This document shows, one piece after another, positions 1-6,432 of a DNA stretch of 8,791 nucleotides. This DNA comes from Gammaproteobacteria bacterium (GTDB taxonomy: Bacteria > Pseudomonadota > Gammaproteobacteria > Pseudomonadales > Azotimanducaceae). Position 1 is the stretch's first letter, and every line of letters starts with the position of its first letter. The position numbers were made by a program, and so were the translations under genes. The notes beneath the pieces are model-generated. The model ran no database searches, was not told where the DNA came from, and saw only the letters and a list, made by a program, of their open reading frames with translations. Where the stretch lies: contig VXPR01000404.1 in assembly GCA_009839405.1 (NCBI GenBank), positions 1-8,791 of the forward strand, given 5' to 3'.

Positions 1-145
1 CCCCTCGCGGGGGAGTCGAAAAGCGCCTCGCTTTTCGGAGGGGGGGCTTCTCGCAAAGAGGGGCTTCTCGCACGAGAGGGCTTCTCGCAGGAGGGGAGTG
101 TTCCCAACTCCGGCGCAGCGTCGCCTTCTACGGCGCAGCCTCTAG
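1..145. repeat. Dispersed palindromic intergenic repeat, left copy (cut by the window edge)
   Basis: An inverted copy of this element lies at 8301-8404. Three blocks match as reverse complements: 11-36 with 8367-8392 (26 of 26), 105-117 with 8330-8342 (13 of 13) and 126-145 with 8301-8320 (19 of 20). The core is a 9-bp hairpin, CGAAAAGCG (17-25), loop CCT, CGCTTTTCG (29-37), framed by CCCCTC (1-6) and GAGGGG (38-43). This copy is longer than the other because a 17-bp unit is present three times inside it. The stop codon of the aquaporin gene lies in its right edge. It resembles a REP/BIME-type or MITE-like element; no transposase is visible and the element may extend left of base 1. Confidence 0.8.
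46..96. repeat. Three tandem copies of a 17-bp unit
   Basis: The units start at 46, 63 and 80, an exact 17-bp period. Each begins GCTTCTCGCA and continues with a purine-rich tail (AAGAGGG, CGAGAGG, GGAGGGG). The inverted partner repeat at 8301-8404 has only one related module (GAAGCCCCCC, 8353-8362), so the array looks like a local expansion inside this copy. It is short and has no spacer/repeat organisation, so it is not CRISPR. Confidence 0.8.
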
Positions 146-807
146 CGCCCCTCGTCCACTGGGGTTAACCACCGAAACAGCAGCGTGGCGGCGGCAGCGC
201 CCAGGAACTGTACGACGACGAAGGCAGCGATGTCGTTCGGTGCAATGCCGGAGAAGGTGTTGGTCAACCCCCGTGCCACCGTGACCGCTGGATTGGCGAA
301 CGAGGTGGAGGCGGTGAACCAGTAGCCGGCCGTGATGTAGAGGCCCACCATCGCCGCCACCGCTGTCGGTCGCACCTTTAGCGTGCCGAGGATGGTTGCC
401 ACGAGTCCGAACGTTGCCACCCCTTCCGCGAGCCACTGCCCGACGCCGGTGCGTTCCTTCACGGAGGGCTGGATGAGGTCCATGTCGAACATGGCATGGG
501 CCAGGATCACTCCGGCGATGGCCGCCACCACTTGCACGCCCACGAAGGCGGCGGCTAGGACTGGTGCAATCTCCCGCCGGAGCGCAAAGGAAAACGTCAC
601 CGCCGGGTTGAAGTGGGCACCGGAAATGGGCCCGAGCACGGTGATGAGCACCGCAAGGATCGCTCCGGTGGCCACGCTGTTGCCAAGGAGCGCGAGGGCG
701 TCGTTGCCCTCGGCCAGGCTCTCGCCCATGATCCCGGAACCGACCACCGTGGCCAAGAGGAACATCGTCCCGAGCCCCTCGGCGGCGAGCTTCTTCACCG
801 TGTTCAA
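142..807 (-). CDS. Aquaporin/MIP family channel, AqpS-like
   Basis: Inner-membrane channel of the major intrinsic protein family, 221 residues, six predicted helices. Both half-helix motifs are present: NPA at 67-69 (HFNPAVTF) and 172-174 (SFANPAVT). After the second NPA the residue that is normally the selectivity-filter arginine is Val175. With the surrounding TASTSFANPAVTVAR and TFSGIAP, this fits the AqpS-like branch, known from rhizobial ars operons to pass small neutral solutes including arsenite and methylarsenicals. No ars gene is visible here, so the substrate is inferred only. The TTG start at 805-807 is chosen because GGGGGA sits about 6 nt upstream; GTG at 796-798 is the alternative. 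The frame stays open to 1311, but that part is antisense-frame noise over gdhA. It lies 86 nt downstream of gdhA on the same strand and could be co-transcribed with it. Confidence 0.88.
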   Translation of the reverse strand: MNTVKKLAAEGLGTMFLLATVVGSGIMGESLAEGNDALALLGNSVATGAILAVLITVLGPISGAHFNPAVTFSFALRREIAPVLAAAFVGVQVVAAIAGVILAHAMFDMDLIQPSVKERTGVGQWLAEGVATFGLVATILGTLKVRPTAVAAMVGLYITAGYWFTASTSFANPAVTVARGLTNTFSGIAPNDIAAFVVVQFLGAAAATLLFRWLTPVDEGR

Positions 808-893
808 GAGATTCCCCCGCAAATATTCGCCCAAGCGGGCGCTAGCCAAGTGTGTCACCCGCGAGCCGAGACCCGCGCTACTGCGACAGTGCC

Positions 894-2252
894 TTACACC
901 ACCCCATAGGCGAGCAAGGCATCGGCCACCTTGCGAAAGCCGGCGATGTTGGCGCCGCGCACGTAGTTGACGAAGCCGTCGTCCCCCCGGCCGTCCTCGC
1001 GGCACTTGTCGTGGATGTCGCGCATGATGGCCTTGAGCCGCTCGTCCACCTCGGCGAAGGGCCAGGAGATGCGCAGCGCGTTCTGGCTCTGTTCCAGGCC
1101 CGAGACGGCGACACCGCCGGCGTTGGCGGCCTTGGCGGGGCCGTAGAGGATGCGTGCGTCCAGAAAGGCATGAATGGCATCGAGCGAGGACGGCATGTTG
1201 GCGCCTTCCGCCACCGCCACCACGCCGTTTGCAAGCAGCGCTTTGGCGTCGTCGCCACCGAGTTCGTTCTGCGTCGCGCAAGGCAGCGCAAGGTCGCACG
1301 GCACATGCCACGGGCGCTTGCCCTCGTGGAAGGCGCAGCCGAATCGCTCAGCGTACTCCCGGATGCGGCCGCGTCGGTTCTCCTTTAGGTCCTTCAGCCA
1401 TGCCAGTCGTTCGCCGGCGATGCCTTCCGGGTCATGCACGAAGCCGCCGGAGTCGCTCGCCGTGACCACCCGGGCGCCGAGTTCGGCGAGTTTTTCGATG
1501 GCATAGAGCGCCACGTTGCCAGAACCCGACACGGCGGCAACTCGGCCGGCAACGTCCTCGCCGCGGGTGGCGAGCATGTTCTGCAGGAAATAGACGGTGC
1601 CGTAGCCGGTGGCCTCGGTGCGGGCGTTGCTGCCGCCGAATGTCTGGCCCTTGCCGGTGATCACACCGCCGCTGAAGCGATTGGACAGGCGCAGGTACTG
1701 GCCGAACAGATAGCCGATTTCGCGCTGGCCGACGCCGATGTCACCGGCCGGGACGTCCCGATCCGGCCCAATGTAATGGTGCAACTCCAGCATCATCGCT
1801 TGGCAGAAGCGCATCACCTCGTGCTCGCTCTTGCCTCGGGGATTGAAGTTGGCGCCGCCCTTGGCGCCGCCGATGGGCAGGCCCGTGAGACTGTTCTTGA
1901 ATATCTGCTCGAAGCCCAGGAACTTGAGCACGCCCACCGTCACGCTGGCGTGGAACCGGAGGCCACCCTTGTAGGGGCCGATGGCATTGCTGAACTGCAC
2001 CCGCCAGGCGCGGTTGACGCGCATGCGGCCGGCGTCGTCCTGCCAGGTGACGCGGAAGGCGATGATGCGGTCCGGCTCGGTGAGCCGCTCCATCAGCTCC
2101 GCACCTTGGTATTGGGGATTGCGGGCGATGAAGGGCACCACCGTGTTCGCCACTTCCCGCACCGCCTGATGGAACTCCGGCTGACCGGGATTGCGCCGTT
2201 CGAGCCCGGCCATGAACCGCTCTATCTCGTCGCTGTCGTTGCCTGCCGCCAT
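894..2252 (-). CDS. gdhA: NADP-specific glutamate dehydrogenase
   Basis: Cytoplasmic enzyme (EC 1.4.1.4) that makes glutamate from 2-oxoglutarate and ammonia with NADPH; hexameric in this family. The 452 residues match the usual length of about 450 and align with E. coli GdhA throughout. Visible landmarks are GPYKGGLRF (92-100; substrate Lys95), LPIGGAKGG (125-133; catalytic Lys131, where E. coli has GGGKGG), VPAGDIGVG (167-175; Asp171), the Rossmann loop SGSGNV (242-247), ALPCATQNEL (322-331), AVAEGANMP (346-354) and a C-terminal NYVRGANIAGF. ATG at 2250-2252 is chosen because GGAG lies 6 nt upstream and the protein then begins at the expected position; the frame is open to 2354 but the extra 34 residues do not resemble the family. 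A small hairpin (828-841) follows 53 nt after the stop, before the aquaporin gene. Confidence 0.97.
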   Translation of the reverse strand: MAAGNDSDEIERFMAGLERRNPGQPEFHQAVREVANTVVPFIARNPQYQGAELMERLTEPDRIIAFRVTWQDDAGRMRVNRAWRVQFSNAIGPYKGGLRFHASVTVGVLKFLGFEQIFKNSLTGLPIGGAKGGANFNPRGKSEHEVMRFCQAMMLELHHYIGPDRDVPAGDIGVGQREIGYLFGQYLRLSNRFSGGVITGKGQTFGGSNARTEATGYGTVYFLQNMLATRGEDVAGRVAAVSGSGNVALYAIEKLAELGARVVTASDSGGFVHDPEGIAGERLAWLKDLKENRRGRIREYAERFGCAFHEGKRPWHVPCDLALPCATQNELGGDDAKALLANGVVAVAEGANMPSSLDAIHAFLDARILYGPAKAANAGGVAVSGLEQSQNALRISWPFAEVDERLKAIMRDIHDKCREDGRGDDGFVNYVRGANIAGFRKVADALLAYGVV

Positions 2253-2484
2253 GTCGGTCTCCGCCGAAGCCTTGCCCGGTATGCTAGTGTGCCGCCCTGC
2301 AAGAAAGGCAAGTTTACGACCCGAGTTGCGCGGCGAACATCCGAGTGGAGGCATGTTGGAGGCGGCACATCCTCCCCTCTCGTCGCGACATCCACGGTTG
2401 TAGTTGCCGTTGATTCTTCAAGGTTGGTTGCAGGACGGGGCACTAGCCGCAAGTCTGCGCACAAAGTCTGCAAAGGGGATAACG
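2253..2484. promoter_or_regulatory. Divergent promoter region between gdhA and the DUF1499 gene
   Basis: This 232-bp non-coding spacer must hold the promoters for gdhA (leftward) and the DUF1499/VOC pair (rightward). A weak leftward -10-like TAGCAT is the complement of 2281-2286, about 28 nt before the gdhA start, with TTGCCT 19 nt further upstream as a poor -35. I cannot point to a convincing rightward promoter. A TTG at 2404 opens the DUF1499 frame, but that extension is not protein-like. No known operator or riboswitch is recognised. Confidence 0.35.
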
Positions 2485-3213
2485 GTGGCATTCGATCGCT
2501 ACAGCAGCCTGTCAAAGGCCGTGCTCGTCGTCGGGCTGGTGGGTCTTGCCATGCTGCCAGTGGGGGCGCTCGGCGCAAAGTTCGGTCTCTGGCATTTCGG
2601 GCGGGGCTTTCAGTTGCTGTACACGGGCACGTACGTCAGTGCGGCCTTGGCAGTGCTTGGCATTGCGTTGATCGCGTTCGCGTTGCGGGCGGGGCGTAAG
2701 GATGCCGCTCTGCCGGCCGGCATCGGCGTGGGGGCAGCGATCGTGGCCCTTGCGGTTGCCGGCGGGCAATACCGCCTCACCACCACCGTACCGCCCATCA
2801 ACGACATCACCACCGACATCGGCGACCCGCCCGCGTTTGCGGCGATGGAGCTTCGCGGCGGGGAGCCGCTGGAATACGATCCGGCGAAATCGGAGCGGCA
2901 GCAAAGGGGCTATCCGCATATCGAGACGGAACGCTCGGCTCTTGCGCCCGCGGAGGCTTTGGAGCGGGCGGTCGCGGCAGCTCGGCAGCTCGGCTGGGAC
3001 GTGGTCGCAAGCGGCGCGCAAGGGCAAGACCTGACGGTGGAGGCCGTGGCGACCACCTTCTGGTTCGGATTCATCGACGATGTAGTGGTTCGCATCCGTG
3101 CCGACGACACGGGCTCACTGGTGGACGTTCGTTCCGCTTCCCGCGTGGGACGGTCGGACCTCGGCGCAAACGCGAACCGTATCGACGCGTTCCTGGAACG
3201 CTTCAGGGAGTGA
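2485..3213 (+). CDS. DUF1499 membrane protein
   Basis: Protein of unknown function, 242 residues. Three hydrophobic segments at about 10-30, 44-67 and 75-93 are followed by a soluble DUF1499 domain. The domain is recognised by NDITTDIGDPPAF (106-118) and the conserved C-terminal block DVRSASRVGRSDLGANANRI (214-233). The known family is widespread in proteobacteria, often as a membrane or lipoprotein form; no reaction is established and I do not assign one. The GTG start at 2485 is preferred over the TTG at 2404 because AAGGGG (2473-2478) sits 6 nt upstream and the protein then starts just before the first membrane helix. The stop overlaps the ribosome binding site of the next gene, so the two are probably translated from one mRNA. 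Confidence 0.88.
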   Translation: MAFDRYSSLSKAVLVVGLVGLAMLPVGALGAKFGLWHFGRGFQLLYTGTYVSAALAVLGIALIAFALRAGRKDAALPAGIGVGAAIVALAVAGGQYRLTTTVPPINDITTDIGDPPAFAAMELRGGEPLEYDPAKSERQQRGYPHIETERSALAPAEALERAVAAARQLGWDVVASGAQGQDLTVEAVATTFWFGFIDDVVVRIRADDTGSLVDVRSASRVGRSDLGANANRIDAFLERFRE

Positions 3214-3220
3214 AGGAGGA
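3213..3220 (+). promoter_or_regulatory. Strong ribosome binding site overlapping the upstream stop codon
   Basis: AAGGAGGA begins on the last base of the DUF1499 TGA stop. It lies 7-8 nt before the ATG at 3228, which fixes that start over the in-frame GTG at 3210. The arrangement implies translational coupling of the DUF1499 and VOC genes. Confidence 0.8.
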
Positions 3221-3227
3221 TGAACGC

Positions 3228-3701
3228 ATGAGGAAGTGGACCGGCGCGGTACCCATCGCCGCATTTGCATGGGCGGCGACCATGGCCGAGGCCCACGAGG
3301 GCGAGCACGATCCAAACGACCTTTCCTTCCAAGCCGCCACGCCCATTCTCGACGTGGCGAGCGTAGAAGCGAGCATCGATCACTACACCACTAGGCTCGG
3401 CTTCACCACCAGTTGGGACTGGCCCGAAGGCGACGACAAGACCTTCGCCGCTGTCTCCAACGGCGCGGTGACGCTATTCCTCGCCGAAACCGAAGGCACC
3501 ATCGACCCAACCTGGGTGTTCTTCGACGTCAACAGCGCAGACCACGTGCATGCGGCCTACGTCGAAGCCGGCGCCACCATCGTCGAGGCACCAAACGACA
3601 AGCCTTGGGGCAGCCGAGAGTTCCTCGCGACCGACCCCGACGGCAATGTGCTGAGAATCGCCTCGCCTCTTCCGCACGACGAAGAAGGCGAGGAAGGCTA
3701 A
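3228..3701 (+). CDS. Exported VOC-fold protein, bleomycin-resistance/glyoxalase-like
   Basis: 157 residues: a Sec signal peptide (1-22, hydrophobic core PIAAFAWAATMA, likely cleavage AEA/HEG) and one vicinal-oxygen-chelate domain. Recognised blocks are PILDVASVEASIDHYTTRLGF (39-59, split βαβ start), GAVTLFLAE, TWVFFDVNSADHVHAAYVEAGATI and DPDGNVLRI (136-144). The last position that is a metal-ligand glutamate in metalloenzyme members (DPDGNxxE type) is Arg143. That favours a ligand-binding role like bleomycin-resistance proteins over glyoxalase catalysis. Export is unusual, since most VOC proteins are cytoplasmic. The predicted mature N terminus is HEGEHD, with His23 first, and the C-terminal tail is acidic (HDEEGEEG). 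It is coupled to the DUF1499 gene, so a joint envelope function is possible but unproven. Confidence 0.85.
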   Translation: MRKWTGAVPIAAFAWAATMAEAHEGEHDPNDLSFQAATPILDVASVEASIDHYTTRLGFTTSWDWPEGDDKTFAAVSNGAVTLFLAETEGTIDPTWVFFDVNSADHVHAAYVEAGATIVEAPNDKPWGSREFLATDPDGNVLRIASPLPHDEEGEEG

Positions 3702-3772
3702 GTCGGGTTTTCGCCTTGGGGCGATGGCGGCGCGTCTCTTCTGCACCGCAAGGCGTCCGTGTGCAGGCGCAT

Positions 3773-3828
3773 TCCTGGGACCTGCGCGCCTATCGGCGCG
3801 TACGAGGGCGAGACGCCCTCGCCCCAGG
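3773..3828. repeat. Palindrome cluster in the convergent spacer, possible bidirectional terminator
   Basis: Two stem-loops are nested in an outer pairing. The outer arms are CCTGGG (3774-3779) and CCCAGG (3823-3828). Inside are CGCGCC/GGCGCG with loop TATC (3785-3800) and CGAGGGCG/CGCCCTCG with loop AGA (3803-3821). Both inner modules recur in the 5374-5449 spacer. The position between the ends of the convergent VOC and adenosine deaminase genes suits transcription termination, but no U-run follows. The rest of 3702-3880 holds nothing else that I recognise. Confidence 0.65.
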
Positions 3829-3880
3829 GACCCTCGCTTCGAGTCAGACCCTACGATTGCCAGATCCCCCAGGGCTCGCC

Positions 3881-5353
3881 CTAGTCCGAATCGCGCGCCA
3901 CCTCCTTGGCTTCGAACTGGGCGAAGCGGCGGCTGAGCTCGCCCTGCAGGGCTTGCCTCTCTTCCGCCGGCAGGAACGAGTGTTCGAGGCTGGCGCGGGA
4001 GAGCTCTTTCACCGTGGCGTAGTCGAGGTCGTAGGTCGTGACGGCGCGTTGGTACTCGTGCGTGAGATCGGTGCGGGACACGCCTTCGTCGTCCGTGGCG
4101 ATCACCACCGGAACGCCGTGTTCCAGATAGATGGGCAGGGGGTGGTCGTCGCCGGTGATGCCGAGGATCACGTCGCTGGAGGTGAGGATGATCTCCACCG
4201 CCACGTTGCCCTCGCGCATGCGGGCGAGCAGTTCGTAGGGGTCGTCTTCGTGCATCACGTCGGTGCCGTGGCCGATGCGGTTTGCCCCGGCGATCTCCAC
4301 CGCCTCGCGAATGTGGAACGTGAGTTCCTCCGGCGGCACGAGGCCAAGTGCGAGTTCGCCCGCATGCAGCGCGATTCCAGCATCCGGCGCGTCGGCCGAG
4401 GCGATGGCCACGGCGCGCATGTGGCGGCTGTAGTCGGCGAGTGAGATCGGATCATCTTCCGGCGCCACCAGATTCACGCCCACGACGCGTGGGTCGGCGG
4501 CAGCCAGCCGGAAGCCATACACCATTTGCGCGAACACTTGCGGTGCCGGGCGGGTGCGGATCGCCTGGGCGAGATAGCGCACGGTCACGTCGCAGCCTAG
4601 GGCGGAGGGATCTCCGTCGCAGTCCATGACGGCGCGGGTTTCGGCTTCTAGTCCGGCAAGGTAGGTGGATACGCCGGCGACGATTTGGTCAAGTTCGGCG
4701 TCCGGCAGCGCCGCCCGCATCGCGCCCAAGTCGTCATTCCATTCCATGTCGGCGGCGAGCGCCGCCGCGCCACCCATTCCCGGCGAGGACATGAGTTCCA
4801 GATAGAGGATGTTCTGCCCCGCGGCCCTCCGGATTGCCTCCGCAAGCACTTCCGCTTCGTGGCCTCGGCCGGCGGGGCCGAGCGCGCCGAATGTGGTGAA
4901 GAACTGATCGTGGCCGCTGCGTTCGTAAAGGTGGTAGTTGCGGGTGGAAAGGGCATCGATGAGGCGACCACGAAACGTGCGATCAGCCACGGCATCAGCC
5001 ACCGGTACAAGGTCCTGTTCGCGGTGGCACAGCGGCGGTGGGGGTTGGTCTTCCCCGCAGATTCGCAGTTGCTCCGTCTCGCAAGTCACCAGGACCAAGC
5101 GGCCAACGTCCACGCAAAGGCCATCCTCCGCCGCCCAGCGCAGATAGCTCTCCGCATAGATGGCGCCGCCGAGATGGCTGTGAAGGTCTGCGCCCTTCGG
5201 CATGGCGCGCAGGAATGCACGCAGTTTCGGCGGGGAGCGCTTCACTTCCTCGAACCGCGTGGCGATGTCGGAGACGGGCGAAAGCGGCTCGGCAGATGGA
5301 TTTACTTGGCACGAAGTTGCGAACAGCATCGCAACAAGCAAGCCAACTGCCAC
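3881..5353 (-). CDS. Adenosine deaminase-family lipoprotein
   Basis: Predicted metal-dependent purine nucleoside deaminase (adenosine to inosine plus ammonia), 490 residues. All catalytic landmarks are present: HxH in KGADLHSHLGGA (His58, His60), LHAGE (His330, Glu333), RIGHGTD (His362) and ATDDEG (Asp421, Asp422). The N terminus is a short hydrophobic stretch ending LFATSC, a lipobox-like signal with Cys15, suggesting a membrane-anchored periplasmic or surface enzyme. Classical Add is about 330 residues; the extra length is mostly residues 75-160 and 190-260, with six cysteines (80, 91, 99, 109, 245, 254) that fit disulfides in an exported protein and recall secreted ADGF/ADA2-type enzymes. 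GTG at 5351-5353 is chosen with AAGGGA about 10 nt upstream; the signal then lacks a basic n-region, so the start is the weak point. The frame is open to 5554, but through palindromic spacer and into the next gene. Confidence 0.88.
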   Translation of the reverse strand: MAVGLLVAMLFATSCQVNPSAEPLSPVSDIATRFEEVKRSPPKLRAFLRAMPKGADLHSHLGGAIYAESYLRWAAEDGLCVDVGRLVLVTCETEQLRICGEDQPPPPLCHREQDLVPVADAVADRTFRGRLIDALSTRNYHLYERSGHDQFFTTFGALGPAGRGHEAEVLAEAIRRAAGQNILYLELMSSPGMGGAAALAADMEWNDDLGAMRAALPDAELDQIVAGVSTYLAGLEAETRAVMDCDGDPSALGCDVTVRYLAQAIRTRPAPQVFAQMVYGFRLAAADPRVVGVNLVAPEDDPISLADYSRHMRAVAIASADAPDAGIALHAGELALGLVPPEELTFHIREAVEIAGANRIGHGTDVMHEDDPYELLARMREGNVAVEIILTSSDVILGITGDDHPLPIYLEHGVPVVIATDDEGVSRTDLTHEYQRAVTTYDLDYATVKELSRASLEHSFLPAEERQALQGELSRRFAQFEAKEVARDSD

Positions 5354-5373
5354 GAGGGGGCGTCCCTTCGGAG

Positions 5374-5471
5374 GGAGGGCGTCTCGCCCTCCAACCGGCG
5401 ACAGGGCGCGAACGAGTCGGACGTTACGCGGACGCGCCTTGCGGCGCGTGGGGAAGGCAGGATGCCTTCCC
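5374..5471. repeat. Three palindromes in the spacer upstream of the adenosine deaminase gene
   Basis: Three hairpins lie in the 139-bp spacer between the two minus-strand genes. They are GGAGGGCG/CGCCCTCC with loop TCT (5374-5392), ACGCGCC/GGCGCGT with loop TTGC (5432-5449) and GGGAAGGCA/TGCCTTCCC with loop GGA (5451-5471). The first two repeat the modules seen at 3785-3821. They may act as an intercistronic terminator or mRNA-stabilising element downstream of the crotonase gene, but the shared modules look like a dispersed repeat family. Confidence 0.75.
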
Positions 5472-5492
5472 TCCGACTGCGGCCGGCCGACG

Positions 5493-6374
5493 TCAGTCCT
5501 TGCCGCGGAAGCCCTCGGTGCCTTGATAAGGTGCGTCGCGGGTCTGGAACGCATGCTTGAGGCCCCCTTCGCGGATGGATTCGCCGAACTCGTATGCCCA
5601 CTCGGTCATCTGCGCCATGGCGTCCTGCTCGGTGGCGCTGCGCACGGATGAGTAGATGCCCATGTTCTCGTAGAACCGGTTCATGGTCGTCTTCAACATG
5701 CCGAGGTGGTCCGATGAACCGTTGGCGATGCGTTCGGCGAACTCGACGGTGTTCGCGTCCAGGTCTTCCTTCGGCCAGGCGTAGTTGATCATCTCGATGT
5801 CGGCGGCTTCGGCGCCCGTCATGCTGTCGCCGGTGTAGTAATACTCCTTCGCCTTGCGCATGGAGAGCACCAGCGGCCAGATGCAGCCGTTGCGGGCTGT
5901 GCCGAGGCCCCTGAGTCCCGGGTGGCCGATCTGGGTGTCGTCGGCGGCCACCACGAGGTCCGTCATCATCGCCAGTTCACAGCCGCCGGCGAGGGCGTAG
6001 CCATGGAGCTGGGCGATGGTGATCTTGGCCATGTTCCACAGATACATCTGCACGTCAGTGATCTGCTGCATGGAGGTGCGCACGTTCATGAGCAGCGCCC
6101 GCCCCTTGGCATCCCTGCCTTGGTACACCCGCTCCCCAGGGTGCCGCTCGCGGCCGGGGGTGAGGTCATAGCCGGCGCTGAAGCAGCGCCCCGCGCCGCG
6201 TAGGATGATGACGCGACAAGCCTGATCCGCCTCCAGATCGTGCAGGCATTCGCTGAGCTCGGTGAAGAGTTCGCCCGTGAGCGCGTTCATCTTCTCCGGG
6301 CGGTTGAGCGTGATGCGCGCGAGTCGCTCGTCCGTGCCGAGCCGCTCGAGAATGATGGTGTTGTAGTCGGCCAT
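5493..6374 (-). CDS. Crotonase (enoyl-CoA hydratase/isomerase) family protein
   Basis: Cytoplasmic acyl-CoA enzyme of the crotonase fold, 293 residues, slightly longer than the usual 260. Conserved blocks are LARITLNRPEKMNAL (18-32), the oxyanion-hole segment CFSAGYDL (64-71) and HGYALAGGCELAMMTDLV (124-141). Glu133 corresponds to the first catalytic glutamate of rat crotonase (Glu144). The second (Glu164, in GQPE) is replaced: GHPG, Gly153. Since water addition normally uses both, the protein may be an isomerase, dehalogenase, hydrolase or decarboxylase type and not a true hydratase. The ATG at 6372-6374 is preceded by AGGAGGGGAA, 10-13 nt upstream, slightly long. The frame is open further to 6740 but that part is antisense to the next gene. 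It is divergent from the DUF1330-like gene and upstream of the adenosine deaminase gene. Confidence 0.9.
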   Translation of the reverse strand: MADYNTIILERLGTDERLARITLNRPEKMNALTGELFTELSECLHDLEADQACRVIILRGAGRCFSAGYDLTPGRERHPGERVYQGRDAKGRALLMNVRTSMQQITDVQMYLWNMAKITIAQLHGYALAGGCELAMMTDLVVAADDTQIGHPGLRGLGTARNGCIWPLVLSMRKAKEYYYTGDSMTGAEAADIEMINYAWPKEDLDANTVEFAERIANGSSDHLGMLKTTMNRFYENMGIYSSVRSATEQDAMAQMTEWAYEFGESIREGGLKHAFQTRDAPYQGTEGFRGKD

Positions 6375-6432
6375 TGCCCTTGGTTCCCCTCCTGAAGTCG
6401 CCCACTTGGCGTGCGGACAGGCATCGTACACT

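Noticed and set aside
1..96. CRISPR array or integron attC site at the left end
   Set aside because: The units are 17 bp and directly tandem without spacers, and there is no cas gene, integrase or attC core-site pair.
383..970. 195-codon plus-strand frame opposite the aquaporin
   Set aside because: Shadow of the aquaporin gene; composition is low-complexity and no family is recognisable.
808..1311. N-terminal extension of the aquaporin frame over gdhA
   Set aside because: The added residues are Arg-rich shadow sequence of gdhA; a TTG with a GGGGGA site at the normal MIP start explains the gene.
1434..2699. 421-codon plus-strand open frame across gdhA
   Set aside because: It is antisense to the strongly conserved gdhA, the product is Ala/Gly/Arg/His-rich with no motif, and long antisense frames are expected in GC-rich DNA.
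4685..5560. 291-codon plus-strand frame opposite adenosine deaminase
   Set aside because: Antisense to a gene with all its catalytic motifs; the product has no recognisable domain and crosses the palindromic spacer.
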